A stretch of DNA of 64,000 nt from Streptomyces pluripotens (GCF_000802245.2 NZ_CP021080.1:5580001-5644000); one strand, 5' to 3'. Numbered from the stretch's first letter, positions 8,777-18,517 are shown. Notes: generated by a model from the letters alone, not told the origin. Translations and numbers: made by a program.

Positions 8777-10141
8777 ATGCTCAAGCCCACCCGTCGCCAC
8801 CTCATGACCGCCACCGCACTGGTCGCCGCGACCACGGCCGCCGTGGCCGTCACCACCACCGCCGGTGCCTTTGACGGCAAGGACCGGGCCAGGAGCGCCA
8901 TCCGGGGCGGCAAGGCGAAGAACGTCATCCTGCTTATCGGTGACGGCATGGGCGACTCGGAGATCACCCTGGCCCGTGACTACACCGTCGGTGCCGACGG
9001 TCGGCTGAACATGGACAGGTTCCCGCTCACCGGCGCGTACACGACCTACTCGGTGCACGCCGACGGGACACCGGACTACGTGACCGACTCCGCCGCCAGC
9101 GGCACCGGCTGGGCGACGGGCGTCAAGACGGTCAACGGCCGCATCTCCAAGACGCCGGGTACCGACAAGCCGGTCCGGACCATCCTGGAACTGGCGCAGC
9201 GGAACGGCTACGCCACCGGCAGCGTCACCACCGCCGAACTCACCGACGCCACCCCGGCCGTGCTCGCCTCGCACGCCACCGACCGCTCCTGCCAGGGCCC
9301 CGCAGACATGGCCAAGTGCCCCAAGGACACCATCGCGGCCGGCGGACCCGGATCGATCGCCGAGCAGTTCGTCAACCACAAGGTCGACGTCCTCTTCGGC
9401 GGCGGCAGGCGGCGCTTCGACCAGCAGGTCACCGACGGCAGGTACAAGGGGCTCACCGTCACTGAGCAGGCACGCAGGCTCGGCTACCAGGTCGTCACCG
9501 ACGACGCGTCGATGAAGGCCGCCAAGGCGGGCAAGCCGGTCCTCGGTCTCTTCGCCACGGGCAACGTACCGGTGGAGTGGACGGGTGAGGTGGCGGCGGT
9601 CGGCGGCACCGACCCGCAGCGGTGTGTGACCTCGAACCCGGACCGTCCTTCCGGCACGCCGAGTCTCGCGGACTCCGCCGCCGAGGCCATCCGGCTGCTG
9701 GCGGCGAAGCAGCGGCGGGCCCACTCGCACAAGGGCTTCTTCCTGCAGATCGAGGGCGCATCCATCGATAAGCGGGACCACGCCGCGGACCCGTGTGGAC
9801 AGATCGGGGAGACCGCCGCCTTCGACCGTGCGGTCAAGGTCGCCCGCGCCTACGCCGCCCAGCACCCAGACACCCTCGTCGTCACGACCGCCGACCATGG
9901 CCACACCAGCCAGATCGTCCCGCTGGGGGCCAACCCGCCCGGCCTGTCCTCCACCCTTGTCACCAACGAGGGCCAGCAGCTGAAGGTCAACTACTCGACC
10001 GACACCCCGGGCCGGTCCCAGGAACACACCGGCACCGAGGTCCGCATCGCCGCTCAGGGCCCTCAGGCGTACCGCGTTCTCGGGGTGACGAACCAGACCG
10101 ACCTCTTCACGACCATGCGTGAGGCCCTTCACCTGCGCTGA
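8777..10141 (+). CDS. phoA: Secreted alkaline phosphatase
   Basis: 454 residues. An N-terminal RR-containing signal (TRRHLMTATAL with a hydrophobic core ending TTAGA) suggests export, possibly by Tat. The PhoA-type active site is clear: metal-binding GDGMGDS (Asp56), nucleophile Ser105 in DSAASGTGWATG, and a metal ligand in TTADHGHTS. It releases phosphate from organic esters outside the cell. AAGGAG at 8763-8768 fixes the ATG at 8777. Streptomyces homologues are usually PhoP-controlled; I found no convincing PHO-box direct repeat in the 130 bp upstream, only a degenerate T-rich stretch near 8690-8712. Confidence 0.88.
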   Translation: MLKPTRRHLMTATALVAATTAAVAVTTTAGAFDGKDRARSAIRGGKAKNVILLIGDGMGDSEITLARDYTVGADGRLNMDRFPLTGAYTTYSVHADGTPDYVTDSAASGTGWATGVKTVNGRISKTPGTDKPVRTILELAQRNGYATGSVTTAELTDATPAVLASHATDRSCQGPADMAKCPKDTIAAGGPGSIAEQFVNHKVDVLFGGGRRRFDQQVTDGRYKGLTVTEQARRLGYQVVTDDASMKAAKAGKPVLGLFATGNVPVEWTGEVAAVGGTDPQRCVTSNPDRPSGTPSLADSAAEAIRLLAAKQRRAHSHKGFFLQIEGASIDKRDHAADPCGQIGETAAFDRAVKVARAYAAQHPDTLVVTTADHGHTSQIVPLGANPPGLSSTLVTNEGQQLKVNYSTDTPGRSQEHTGTEVRIAAQGPQAYRVLGVTNQTDLFTTMREALHLR

Positions 10142-10147
10142 CCCGCG

Positions 10148-10196
10148 CATGGTGGAGGGGGGAGGCCGCGATGTGTGGTCTCCCCCCTCCACCATG
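10148..10196 (+). terminator. Terminator after alkaline phosphatase
   Basis: A perfect 17-bp stem (10148-10164 with 10180-10196) and a 15-nt loop start just after the stop codon. The stem contains a run of six G opposite six C. It also faces the oncoming DUF4142 gene, so it may work in both directions. Confidence 0.85.
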
Positions 10197-10290
10197 TCCG
10201 GAACGCCGCTGCACAGCATGGTGAGTGAGACGAGTTCGTGGCGGCTGGGCTTGTCCGGGCCTGGCGGGGCGTGGGGTAGCGGGGGCACGG

Positions 10291-10315
10291 AGGGGGACAG
10301 AGGGGGACAGAGGGG
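10291..10315. repeat. 10-bp G-rich tandem repeat
   Basis: The unit agggggacag is repeated about 2.5 times just past the 3' end of the DUF4142 gene. It has no visible function and may be useful as a strain marker. Confidence 0.6.
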
Positions 10316-10321
10316 CGGGGC

Positions 10322-11053
10322 TCAGGGCACGTGGACGGTGGACGTGTAGAAGTTCTTGAGTCCCGGGGGCGAGGTGAGCTTCACGACGGGGGAGCCGGGC
10401 TGCGGCGGGGGCGGCGTGAGTTGGCTCTGCGGCAGCTTGGGCGGAGTGGTCTCCTGGAAGTTGACCTGATCGAAGTTGACCAGACCGGTCTTCTCCATCG
10501 AGGCGATGTGGTCGAGGACGACCTCGTTGGCCTGGTCGGCGAGCTGACGCACCAGTGTGTTCTGGGTGGTGGCCCGGATCTTGGCGATGGCCGGGAAGAT
10601 CTGCCCATGGGTCACGCGCATGATGTTGGCCGCGGTGGAGTCGAACTCCGTACCGGACTTCGACTCCGCGGTGGCCACGAACTGCTGCTGCTGCGGGGTG
10701 GCCTGGTTGGGCAGGGTGATGTGGAGCTCCGTGGCAATCCTGCGACAACTGTCGTCAAGTAGGGCGTGCCCGATGACCAAATGCTCGCCGGCCTCCCGCA
10801 TGGGCTTTGTCGCGCCGTGCTTCATGGCGTCCTGCCCGAGGCGGTACTCCCACAGTCCGGCGGAGCGGACCTTGACGACGAAGTCACGGTCGGCCTCGGT
10901 CAACGGACCGTACCGTGTGTTGGCGATGATGCGGCTGGTGTTGGTGCTGACGTTCTGCACGCCCAGCATCGACGGATAGGCGAGTGCGGCAAGGGTCAGA
11001 GTCATTGCGCCGCCCACAAAGACGGTGCCGATCGTGTTGCGCGAGAAGTGCAT
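10322..11053 (-). CDS. DUF4142 family exported protein
   Basis: 243 residues with a signal-like hydrophobic segment near the N-terminus (TVFVGGAMTLTLAALAYPS), then an all-helical DUF4142 domain, which is predicted to be a ferritin-like four-helix bundle, and a proline-rich tail. AGGAGG 6 nt before the ATG at 11053 fixes the start; the open frame extends further upstream to 11083 without support. The gene is monocistronic on the minus strand between phosphatase and siderophore genes. The biochemical function of the family is not known. Confidence 0.75.
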   Translation of the reverse strand: MHFSRNTIGTVFVGGAMTLTLAALAYPSMLGVQNVSTNTSRIIANTRYGPLTEADRDFVVKVRSAGLWEYRLGQDAMKHGATKPMREAGEHLVIGHALLDDSCRRIATELHITLPNQATPQQQQFVATAESKSGTEFDSTAANIMRVTHGQIFPAIAKIRATTQNTLVRQLADQANEVVLDHIASMEKTGLVNFDQVNFQETTPPKLPQSQLTPPPPQPGSPVVKLTSPPGLKNFYTSTVHVP

Positions 11054-11404
11054 GGCGCCTCCTGCCGTGAGCGTCCCGGACACCAGGACGTACGGAGAAG
11101 ACGGCCGGGCCGATCACCGCGCCGGGAAAAATTCGCGTGGCACTGTGTGTTCTCTGACACACACTCACCCTTTCCGTTCGGGGCGTCGTTCCAGGCCTCG
11201 CCGCCCGCGCCCACGACGACCTGGGCGAAGGCGGTCCGGACCCGCGAGGGTCCTTCACGACAAAGGATCTTGTGGCAACCCGTAACCCGTTGGGGTGCCC
11301 GCGGTTGTAGAGATAGGGGGCCTGCTATCCGCGTCCGGTCTCCGCAGATCGATCCGTCATCTGAACAGTGGGGAAGGCAGCGAACCTTGGCCGTTACGGA
11401 GCCG
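11054..11404. other. Divergent intergenic region, DUF4142 / aminotransferase
   Basis: 351 bp. It contains a small hairpin (GTGTGT at 11145-11150 with ACACAC at 11157-11162) and the ribosome sites of the flanking genes. I searched by eye for the actinobacterial iron box (TTAGGTTAGGCTAACCTAA-like) expected for siderophore genes and saw none. Confidence 0.5.
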
Positions 11405-12898
11405 ATGGCTGAAGGCACGCACAGGGAAGTGCGTGCTGTGCACGAGGGGATCCTCAGACGTCAGTCGGCGCGCGAATCCTCCGCCCGTACCTATGCTCGG
11501 GCCCTACCCATCGTGCCGGTCCGGGCGCGCGGGCTCACCATCGAGGGTGCCGACGGCCGCCGCTACCTGGATTGCCTCTCCGGCGCAGGCACACTCGCCC
11601 TCGGCCATAACCACCCGGTCGTGCTGGAAGCCGTCCGCAAGGTCCTCGACTCGGGTGCTCCCCTCTCCGTCCTCGACCTCGCCACCCCCGTCAAGGACCG
11701 TTTCACTACTGAACTGTTCCGCACCCTTCCGCCCGGCCTGGCCGACCGGGCCCGCGTTCAGTTCTGCGGCCCGGCCGGCACCGACGCCGTCGAGGCCGCT
11801 CTGAAACTCGTCCGAGCCGCGACCGGCCGCACCGGCATCCTGGCCTTCACCGGCGCCTACCACGGCATGACCGCGGGTGCCCTGGCGGTCTCCGGCAGTG
11901 CCGGCGACGTCCAAGTCGCCCGCCTGCCCTACCCGCAGGACCATCGCTGCCCCTTCGGGATCGGTGGCCCCCGCGGCGCCGAACTCGCTGCCCGCTGGAC
12001 CGAATCGCTGCTCGACGACCCCAAGTCGGGCGTACCCCTGCCCGCCGGGATGATCCTGGAACCCGTCCAGGGCGAGGGCGGGGTGCTCCCGGCGCCGGAC
12101 AGCTGGCTGTGTCGCATGCGGCGGCTCACGGCGGACCGCTCCATCCCGCTGATCGCGGACGAGATCCAGACGGGCGTCGGCCGCACGGGCGCCTTCTGGG
12201 CCGTCGACCACAGCGGCATCACCCCCGACGTCATGGTTCTCTCCAAGGCCATCGGCGGCAGCCTCCCCCTGGCCGTGATCGTCTATCGCGACGATCTCGA
12301 CGTCTGGCAACCCGGTGCTCACGCGGGCACCTTCCGAGGGAACCAGCTCGCCATGGCCGCGGGCACCGCCACCCTTGCCTACGTGCGTGAGAACGGCCTG
12401 GCCACACGAGCCGCCGACCTCGGCTCCCGCATGCTGGCCCGGCTGGCCGATTCTCTCGGCGCGTTCGCATGCGTGGGGGAGGTACGCGGACGTGGGTTGA
12501 TGATCGGGATCGAACTGGTGGAACCCGAGAGCGACGCGGCCGCTCCCGGTGGCCGTCCGGTGCCCGGCGGCTGTCCCCCGCCCGTCGTCCACCCCTCGCC
12601 GCCCTCCGACCACCCGATGACACCGGGCAGCCTGGAGCCGGCCCTCAGCCCACGTCCGGCCGCACCCCAACTCGCCGCAGCCGTCCAGCGGGAGTGCCTC
12701 CAGCGCGGGCTGATCGTCGAACTCGGTGGCCGCCACTCGGCAGTGGTGCGGCTGCTCCCTCCCCTGACCATCAGCGACGAACAGGCTGCCGCAGTCCTTG
12801 ACCGTCTCACCGACGCGGTGGCAGCGGTGGCCCGCAACCACGAGCAGCACGGCCCGCACTACCTACGGCAACCCAGCCCCGCCCAGCGCGTGGGCTGA
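11405..12898 (+). CDS. Class III aminotransferase, diaminobutyrate-2-oxoglutarate type
   Basis: 497 residues, PLP-dependent fold type I. Visible are the acceptor loop CGPAGTDAVEAALK, AFTGAYHGMT, the ADEIQTGVGRTG motif and the Schiff-base lysine near residue 281 in LSKAIGGSLP. The closest family makes L-2,4-diaminobutyrate from aspartate semialdehyde, a usual building block of NIS siderophores. An unusual Pro-rich, low-complexity insert of about 45 residues (around 377-420, rich in PGG, PSPPS) interrupts the C-terminal domain. Start: ATG 11405 has CGGAG close upstream; an in-frame TTG at 11387 behind GGGAAGG is also possible. The IucA/IucC gene follows after 408 bp containing a hairpin. Confidence 0.85.
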   Translation: MAEGTHREVRAVHEGILRRQSARESSARTYARALPIVPVRARGLTIEGADGRRYLDCLSGAGTLALGHNHPVVLEAVRKVLDSGAPLSVLDLATPVKDRFTTELFRTLPPGLADRARVQFCGPAGTDAVEAALKLVRAATGRTGILAFTGAYHGMTAGALAVSGSAGDVQVARLPYPQDHRCPFGIGGPRGAELAARWTESLLDDPKSGVPLPAGMILEPVQGEGGVLPAPDSWLCRMRRLTADRSIPLIADEIQTGVGRTGAFWAVDHSGITPDVMVLSKAIGGSLPLAVIVYRDDLDVWQPGAHAGTFRGNQLAMAAGTATLAYVRENGLATRAADLGSRMLARLADSLGAFACVGEVRGRGLMIGIELVEPESDAAAPGGRPVPGGCPPPVVHPSPPSDHPMTPGSLEPALSPRPAAPQLAAAVQRECLQRGLIVELGGRHSAVVRLLPPLTISDEQAAAVLDRLTDAVAAVARNHEQHGPHYLRQPSPAQRVG

Positions 12899-12963
12899 GA
12901 GCCGCACACCCGCCGGTGGGCCTTGAAACAGCCGTGTCCCAGGGCAATACCCCATGGCCGAGG

Positions 12964-12996
12964 GCCACGCCGTGTCCCCAGCGCACACGGCGTGGC
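12964..12996 (+). terminator. Hairpin between aminotransferase and IucA/IucC genes
   Basis: A perfect 12-bp stem (12964-12975 with 12985-12996) has a 9-nt loop and is followed by cttg. It suggests that the two siderophore genes are at least partly separate transcription units. The rest of 12899-13306 shows only a repeated gggacacgaacg element (13225-13260) and a GAGGAG ribosome site. Confidence 0.6.
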
Positions 12997-13306
12997 TCTT
13001 GCCCCGTCCCACCCAGCCACCGATCCCACCCGCAAGGGACGCCCCCGACACAGTCCGCCCAGCGACCAGCGCATTGCCGCCTGCTCTCGCAACGCCGCTT
13101 CCCCGCTCCCGGTCTCTCCGCCGGCGCTGCACCCGCGCGCCGAGACGGTCGTCGGCCCAGGGGAACTGCGGCCGAGCGGTGGACGGAGACCGCGATCGCG
13201 CGGGCCAGGGCAACGGTCACAACGGGGGACACGAACGAACGGCACAGCAGGGACACGAACGGCGAATGGCCCCTGACCACCTCACCCCCAGTCCCGAGGA
13301 GCCGTC

Positions 13307-15265
13307 ATGACCGACAGCCTCACCCCCGACGGCAGCTCCGCTGCTCCCGACGAACAGGGAGACCCCGGTGCGCCGACCGCTCCTGTCCCGCTCGCCGAGT
13401 CAGTCCCCCAGCAGCAGAGGCGCACGGCGACGCCGGTGCCATGGACGCAGCCCGGTACCGACCCGCTGGATGACTCCGACCCAGGCGCCGTGGCCCAGGC
13501 CGCCGCCGTGGAGAACCTTCTACGGTGCTGGGTACGTGAGACTGACCTCGGCGCCCCCACGTCGGGCACCCTGCGCATCCCGCTGCCGGCCAGCGGTACC
13601 GCACTGATCGCCCCGGTCCGCTACTGGTCCCCGACGGGCTGGCACCGCTTCGGACCAGCACGCTTCGCCGGTGCCCCCGCAGCCTCCCCGCCAGTCGACG
13701 CCGTCACTCTCGCGGCCCTGCTGGCCAGGCAGGCAGCCGCAGACACCGGCAGTAGTGCTCCCCCGGCTCCGGCACCCGCAGCACTCGGCCTTGGTGACGG
13801 CAGCGACCTCGCAGCCAGGGTGGCCGACTCCCTCCGCCGCGTCACCACCTTCATCCGCGACAGGCGCGAACAGCCTTCCGCCGCCGCCGACCTTTTCCTC
13901 GACGCCGAACAGGCCCTCGTGCTCGGACATCCCCTGCACCCCACTCCCAAGAGCCGGGAAGGGCTGACCGAGACCGAAGCCCGCCAGTACTCACCTGAAC
14001 TGCGGGGATCCTTCCCCCTGCACTGGATGGCTGTCGCCCCCTCGCTGCTCGCGACGGACTCCGCCTGGACCGAGCGGGGCCGTCCGGTCCCTGCCGCCCA
14101 CCTCACCCGCCGTCTCGCCGGAACCACGCCGAGCCACCCCGACGGATACACCGTCCTGCCACTCCACCCGTGGCAGGTACGAGAGGTGAGGCACCGCGAA
14201 TCCGTGGCCGCCCTCCTCGACCGCGGACTGTTGCGCGACCTCGGCTCCCTCGGCATGCCCTGGCACCCCACCTCCTCCGTGCGCACGGTCCACCGGTCCG
14301 GCGCGCCCGCAATGCTCAAGCTGTCGCTGGGCCTGCGCATCACCAACTCCCGGCGCGAGAACCTGCGCAAGGAACTCCATCGCGGGGTCGAGGTGCACCG
14401 GCTGCTGCGCACGGGCCTGTGTAGTCAGTGGCAGGACGTGCACCCGGGCTTCGACATCGTCCGCGACCCGGCCTGGATCGCCGTCGACGATCCGGACGGG
14501 GCGCCGCTGCCCGGACTCGACGTGGTGATCAGGCACAACCCGTTCACCCCGAGGGACAACGTCGGCTGCGTTGCGGGACTCGTCTCGCCCCGGCCACTGC
14601 CCGACCCGGACTCCGGCTCCTCGCCGCGGCAAGCGGTCCGGAGCATGCGTTCCCGGCTGGCGCAGCTCGTGGCGCGGCTCGCCGCACGCACCGGCCGTCC
14701 CGGGGGAGCCGTCGCCGCCGAGTGGTTCCTGCGCTACCTGGAACAGGTCGTGCGTCCCCTGCTCTGGCTGGACGGTGAGGCCGGCATCGCCCTTGAGGCC
14801 CATCAGCAGAACACGCTGGTCCTGCTGGACGGTGACGGATGGCCCGCCGGCGGCCGCTACCGCGACAACCAGGGGTACTACTTCCGTGAGTCCCGCCAGG
14901 CCGAGTTGGACGTCCGCCTCCCCGGTATCGGCGAGCACAGCGACACGTTCGTCTCCGACGAGGTCACCGACGAACGCTTCGCCTACTACCTCGCCGTCAA
15001 CAACGTGCTGGGCCTGATCGGTGCTTTCGGCTCGCAGCGCCTCGCAGACGAGCGACTACTCCTCGCGGCCTTCCGCCGCTTCCTCAGCGATGTCGCCTCG
15101 GGCCCCCGCGCCCTGCGCACCACCCTGCCCAGCCGTCTCCTCGACTCACCCGTGCTGCGCTGCAAGGCCAACCTGCTGACCCGGCTACACGGCCTCGACG
15201 AACTCGTCGGCCCGGTCGACACCCAGTCCGTGTACGTCACCATCGCCAACCCTCTCCACGCGTGA
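13307..15265 (+). CDS. IucA/IucC family NIS siderophore synthetase
   Basis: 652 residues. NIS synthetases activate a carboxylate such as citrate or succinate with ATP and couple it to an amine or alcohol. The family motifs are present: the ATP-binding GHPLHPTPKSREG at 207-219, HPWQ, SSVRTV, KLSLGLRITNSRREN and the C-terminal EAHQQN followed by RDNQGYYF. A Pro/Gln-rich N-terminal 60 residues is dispensable-looking. GAGGAG 6 nt upstream supports the ATG. Together with the aminotransferase and the acyltransferase downstream this forms an NIS siderophore locus. The product is not predictable from sequence alone. Confidence 0.92.
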   Translation: MTDSLTPDGSSAAPDEQGDPGAPTAPVPLAESVPQQQRRTATPVPWTQPGTDPLDDSDPGAVAQAAAVENLLRCWVRETDLGAPTSGTLRIPLPASGTALIAPVRYWSPTGWHRFGPARFAGAPAASPPVDAVTLAALLARQAAADTGSSAPPAPAPAALGLGDGSDLAARVADSLRRVTTFIRDRREQPSAAADLFLDAEQALVLGHPLHPTPKSREGLTETEARQYSPELRGSFPLHWMAVAPSLLATDSAWTERGRPVPAAHLTRRLAGTTPSHPDGYTVLPLHPWQVREVRHRESVAALLDRGLLRDLGSLGMPWHPTSSVRTVHRSGAPAMLKLSLGLRITNSRRENLRKELHRGVEVHRLLRTGLCSQWQDVHPGFDIVRDPAWIAVDDPDGAPLPGLDVVIRHNPFTPRDNVGCVAGLVSPRPLPDPDSGSSPRQAVRSMRSRLAQLVARLAARTGRPGGAVAAEWFLRYLEQVVRPLLWLDGEAGIALEAHQQNTLVLLDGDGWPAGGRYRDNQGYYFRESRQAELDVRLPGIGEHSDTFVSDEVTDERFAYYLAVNNVLGLIGAFGSQRLADERLLLAAFRRFLSDVASGPRALRTTLPSRLLDSPVLRCKANLLTRLHGLDELVGPVDTQSVYVTIANPLHA

Positions 15266-15390
15266 TCACCACCTTCCTTCACGTCTCCGATCGGCTCTTC
15301 GGCCCTCCCCGCGCTCGTCATGAGCACTCCGGCCCGTCTCCCGCATCTCCGGGGACCATGACCCACTCCGTCTCCCGAGAGGAGCGCACC

Positions 15391-16143
15391 ATGCCTCCCA
15401 CCGACGCGAACACCGCCACCCGCCCGGGTCCCGGCCTCCACCCCGGCCCCGCCCCGGACAGCCCGGCGCGAGCGGTCCCCTCCACCGCTGAGGGCGGTGG
15501 CACGGACAGCGAGGACACGTTGGACCTGCGCCTCCCCGCCGGGTTCCTCGCCCTCCTCGCCACGGATGTGCCCGGCCTCCTGGACCAGCTCCACGCGTGG
15601 GGGTCTGCCGTCACCTCCGTCGGCTGCTTCCGTTTGGCGCCGGTACGCGTGGAGCGAGACCTGCCGCTCGTCCACCACTGGATGAACGATCCCGCCGTCG
15701 CGCAGTACTGGGAGCTGGCCGGGCCCCGGAGCCTGACGGAGGACCACCTGCGGGCGCAACTCGATGGCGACGGGCGCAGTGTGCCGTGTGTGGGGGTGTT
15801 GGACGGCACACCGATGAGCTATTGGGAGATCTACCGGGCGGATCTGGACCCGCTGGCCCGCCACTATCCGGCCCGTCCGCATGACACTGGGATCCACCTC
15901 CTCGTCGGTGGCGCCGCCGACCGGGGCCGCGGGTTGGGCTCAGTCCTGCTCAGAGCCGTGGCCGACCTCATCCTCGACAGGCGCCCCGCCTGCTCCCGCG
16001 TGGTGGCGGAACCCGATCTTCGTAACACCTCTTCCGTCGCCGCGTTTCTGAGCGCCGGTTTCCGGTACGAGGCCGAGGTCGACCTCCCCGGCAAGCGGGC
16101 CGCCCTCATGATCCGGGACCGTCTCCTGCGCGATGCGATGTAG
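15391..16143 (+). CDS. GNAT acyltransferase, IucB/RhbD-like, of siderophore locus
   Basis: 250 residues. The N-terminal 55 residues are low complexity; the rest is a GNAT fold of the siderophore acyltransferase type (VERDLPLVHHWMND...VAQYWELAGP; acetyl-CoA loop GAADRGRGLGS). Such enzymes acylate the N-hydroxylated or free amine of a siderophore diamine. GAGAGGAG at 15377-15384 supports the ATG at 15391; the frame stays open back to a GTG at 15262 that overlaps the IucA/IucC stop, so translational coupling with a longer N-terminus is possible. The gene is almost certainly co-transcribed with the synthetase. Confidence 0.82.
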   Translation: MPPTDANTATRPGPGLHPGPAPDSPARAVPSTAEGGGTDSEDTLDLRLPAGFLALLATDVPGLLDQLHAWGSAVTSVGCFRLAPVRVERDLPLVHHWMNDPAVAQYWELAGPRSLTEDHLRAQLDGDGRSVPCVGVLDGTPMSYWEIYRADLDPLARHYPARPHDTGIHLLVGGAADRGRGLGSVLLRAVADLILDRRPACSRVVAEPDLRNTSSVAAFLSAGFRYEAEVDLPGKRAALMIRDRLLRDAM

Positions 16144-16342
16144 CGACACGTGACGGCATCCTCACAGTGAGTACGGACGGCGGGGTCGTGGTGTTCCCGG
16201 GCCCCAGTGCGTCGGGACCGGTGTTCCGGCATCCGGCCCCACCGTCCGCTGTCCCGGCCCGGCGCGGAAGACGCCCTGATTCCGACCCTGGTCCGGCCGT
16301 GTCCGCCCGTTTGTCAGTGCCGGGCCGTAGGGTGGTCGGGCT

Positions 16343-18319
16343 ATGACAAAGCCCTCACTCCCCGAACTCCTGCATGCCGCCGTCACCGCCGTCGGCGGCA
16401 CGGAGCGTCCCGGTCAGGTGACCATGGCCGAAGCAGTCGCCGAGGCGATCGATGACGGATCCCACCTGTTGGTCCAGGCCGGCACCGGCACCGGCAAATC
16501 GTTGGGCTATCTCGTGCCCGCGCTCGCGCACGGAGAGCGGGTGATCGTCGCGACGGCCACGCTCGCGCTTCAGCGTCAGCTCGTGGAACGCGACCTACCA
16601 CGCACGGTCGATGCCTTGCACCCGTTGCTGCGCCGTCGCCCGGAGTTCGCGATGCTCAAGGGCCGGTCGAACTACCTCTGCCTGCACCGGTTGCACGAGG
16701 GCATGCCGCAGGACGAGGAGGAGGGCCTGTTCGACCAGTTCGAGGCAGCCGCGCCCACCAGCAAGCTGGGCCAGGACCTACTGCGGCTGCGGGACTGGGC
16801 GGATGAGACCGAAAGCGGCGACCGGGACGATCTCACCCCTGGCGTCTCGGACCGCGCCTGGGCACAGGTGTCGGTGTCGTCGCGGGAGTGCCTGGGTGCG
16901 TCGAAGTGCGCGTACGGCGCCGAGTGCTTCGCGGAGATGGCCCGCGAGCGAGCCAAGCTCGCCGAGGTCGTCGTCACGAACCATGCGCTGCTGGCCATCG
17001 ACGCCATCGAAGGCGCTCCGGTGCTGCCCCAGCACGAGGTGCTGATCGTGGACGAGGCACACGAACTCGTCCCCCGCGTGACCGGTGTTGCCACCGGCGA
17101 ACTCACGGCCGGTCAGGTCAACCGTGCCGTGCGTCGTGCCGCCAAATTGGTGGACGAGAAGGCTGCCGACCAGCTCCAGACCGCTGCCGAGGGCTTCGAA
17201 CGACTGATGGAGCTGGCGCTGCCGGGCCGTCTTGAGGAGATCCCGGAAGATCTCGGCTACGCCCTGATGGCGCTCCGTGACGCGGCCCGGGCGGTCATCA
17301 CCGCGATCGGCGCGACCCGCGACAAGTCCCTTCAGGATGAGGACGCCGTCCGCAAGCAGGCGCTGGCCTCGGTGGAGACGGTGCACGATGTGGCGGAGCG
17401 GGTCTTGAACGGCTCCGAGTGGGATGTCGTCTGGTACGAGCGGCACGACCGCTTCGGTGCCTCCCTGCGGATCGCCCCCATGTCGGTGTCAGGGCTGCTC
17501 AGGGAGAAGCTCTTCGCGGACCGCAGTGTGGTCCTCGCCTCCGCGACCCTCAGGTTGGGCGGTGACTTCAACGGTGTGGGAGCGTCTTTGGGGCTGGGCC
17601 CCGAAGGATCGGAGGGAGAAGACCTGCCGAAGTGGAAGGGAGTCGACGTCGGCTCACCCTTCGACTACCGCAAGCAGGGCATTCTGTATGTCGCGAAGCA
17701 CCTGGCGCGCCCCGCGCGTGACGGCGAGCGGGCCGACATGCTCGACGAATTGACGGATTTGATCCAGGCGGCCGGAGGCCGCACGCTCGGGTTGTTCTCG
17801 TCCATGAGGGCTGCCCAGCTCGCCGCGGAGGAGCTGCGGTCACGGATTCCCGAGTTCCCGATTCTGCTGCAGGGCGAGGAGACGCTCGGCGAGTTGATCA
17901 AGAACTTCGCGGCCGACCCGAAGACCTGTCTCTTCGGCACGCTGTCACTGTGGCAGGGGGTCGACGTCCCAGGGTCCGGCTGCCAGCTGGTCGTCATGGA
18001 CAAGATCCCGTTCCCCCGCCCCGATGACCCGCTGATGAGCGCCCGCCAGAAAGCGGTGGAGGAGGCGGGGGGCAACGGCTTCATGGCAGTGGCGGCCACA
18101 CATGCGGCCCTGCTGATGGCCCAGGGCGCCGGTCGCCTGGTGCGCGCTTCCGGGGACCGGGGTGTCGTCGCGGTGTTGGACCAGCGACTGGCTACTGCGC
18201 GGTACGGCGGATACCTCAAGGCGTCGCTGCCTGACTTCTGGTACACCACGGACCGTCATCAAGTCCGCAGGTCACTCGCTGCCATCGATGCGGCAGCGAA
18301 GCAGGCGGAGGCCGAGTAG
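16343..18319 (+). CDS. DinG/XPD-family ATP-dependent DNA helicase
   Basis: 658 residues, superfamily 2 helicase. Walker A is QAGTGTGKS, Walker B is VDEAHEL, motif VI is QGAGRLVR, and VLASATL and GTLSLWQGVDVPG are recognisable. Four cysteines between motifs Ia and II (YLCLHR, SRECLG, SKCAYGAEC) are placed to hold the Fe-S cluster of DinG/XPD/RAD3 enzymes. It unwinds 5'-tailed DNA, probably in repair or R-loop removal. TAGGGT at 16328-16333 ends 9 nt before the ATG and there is no Shine-Dalgarno sequence, so the mRNA is probably nearly leaderless. It is convergent with lexA, but no LexA box is visible upstream. Confidence 0.92.
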   Translation: MTKPSLPELLHAAVTAVGGTERPGQVTMAEAVAEAIDDGSHLLVQAGTGTGKSLGYLVPALAHGERVIVATATLALQRQLVERDLPRTVDALHPLLRRRPEFAMLKGRSNYLCLHRLHEGMPQDEEEGLFDQFEAAAPTSKLGQDLLRLRDWADETESGDRDDLTPGVSDRAWAQVSVSSRECLGASKCAYGAECFAEMARERAKLAEVVVTNHALLAIDAIEGAPVLPQHEVLIVDEAHELVPRVTGVATGELTAGQVNRAVRRAAKLVDEKAADQLQTAAEGFERLMELALPGRLEEIPEDLGYALMALRDAARAVITAIGATRDKSLQDEDAVRKQALASVETVHDVAERVLNGSEWDVVWYERHDRFGASLRIAPMSVSGLLREKLFADRSVVLASATLRLGGDFNGVGASLGLGPEGSEGEDLPKWKGVDVGSPFDYRKQGILYVAKHLARPARDGERADMLDELTDLIQAAGGRTLGLFSSMRAAQLAAEELRSRIPEFPILLQGEETLGELIKNFAADPKTCLFGTLSLWQGVDVPGSGCQLVVMDKIPFPRPDDPLMSARQKAVEEAGGNGFMAVAATHAALLMAQGAGRLVRASGDRGVVAVLDQRLATARYGGYLKASLPDFWYTTDRHQVRRSLAAIDAAAKQAEAE

Positions 18320-18517
18320 GCCGCAGGGGGGACCGGTGGCGGGCGGAGGCGGAGTGATCGCGAGAGCGGCTTGGCCTCCGCCGGTCAGGTCGCGTGCGGG
18401 GCGAAGCAGTCCGGGGTGCAGGGGTGTAGCCCGGACATGGGCAGGGCCCCGGAACCGGCGCAGAGGTCCCGAGGCCCGGTCAGGGAGCGGGTCGGCCGGA
18501 GCCGTCCGCCGCAACCG

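Noticed and set aside
12899..13306. Iron box in front of the IucA/IucC gene
   Set aside because: No TTAGGTTAGG-like sequence on either strand.
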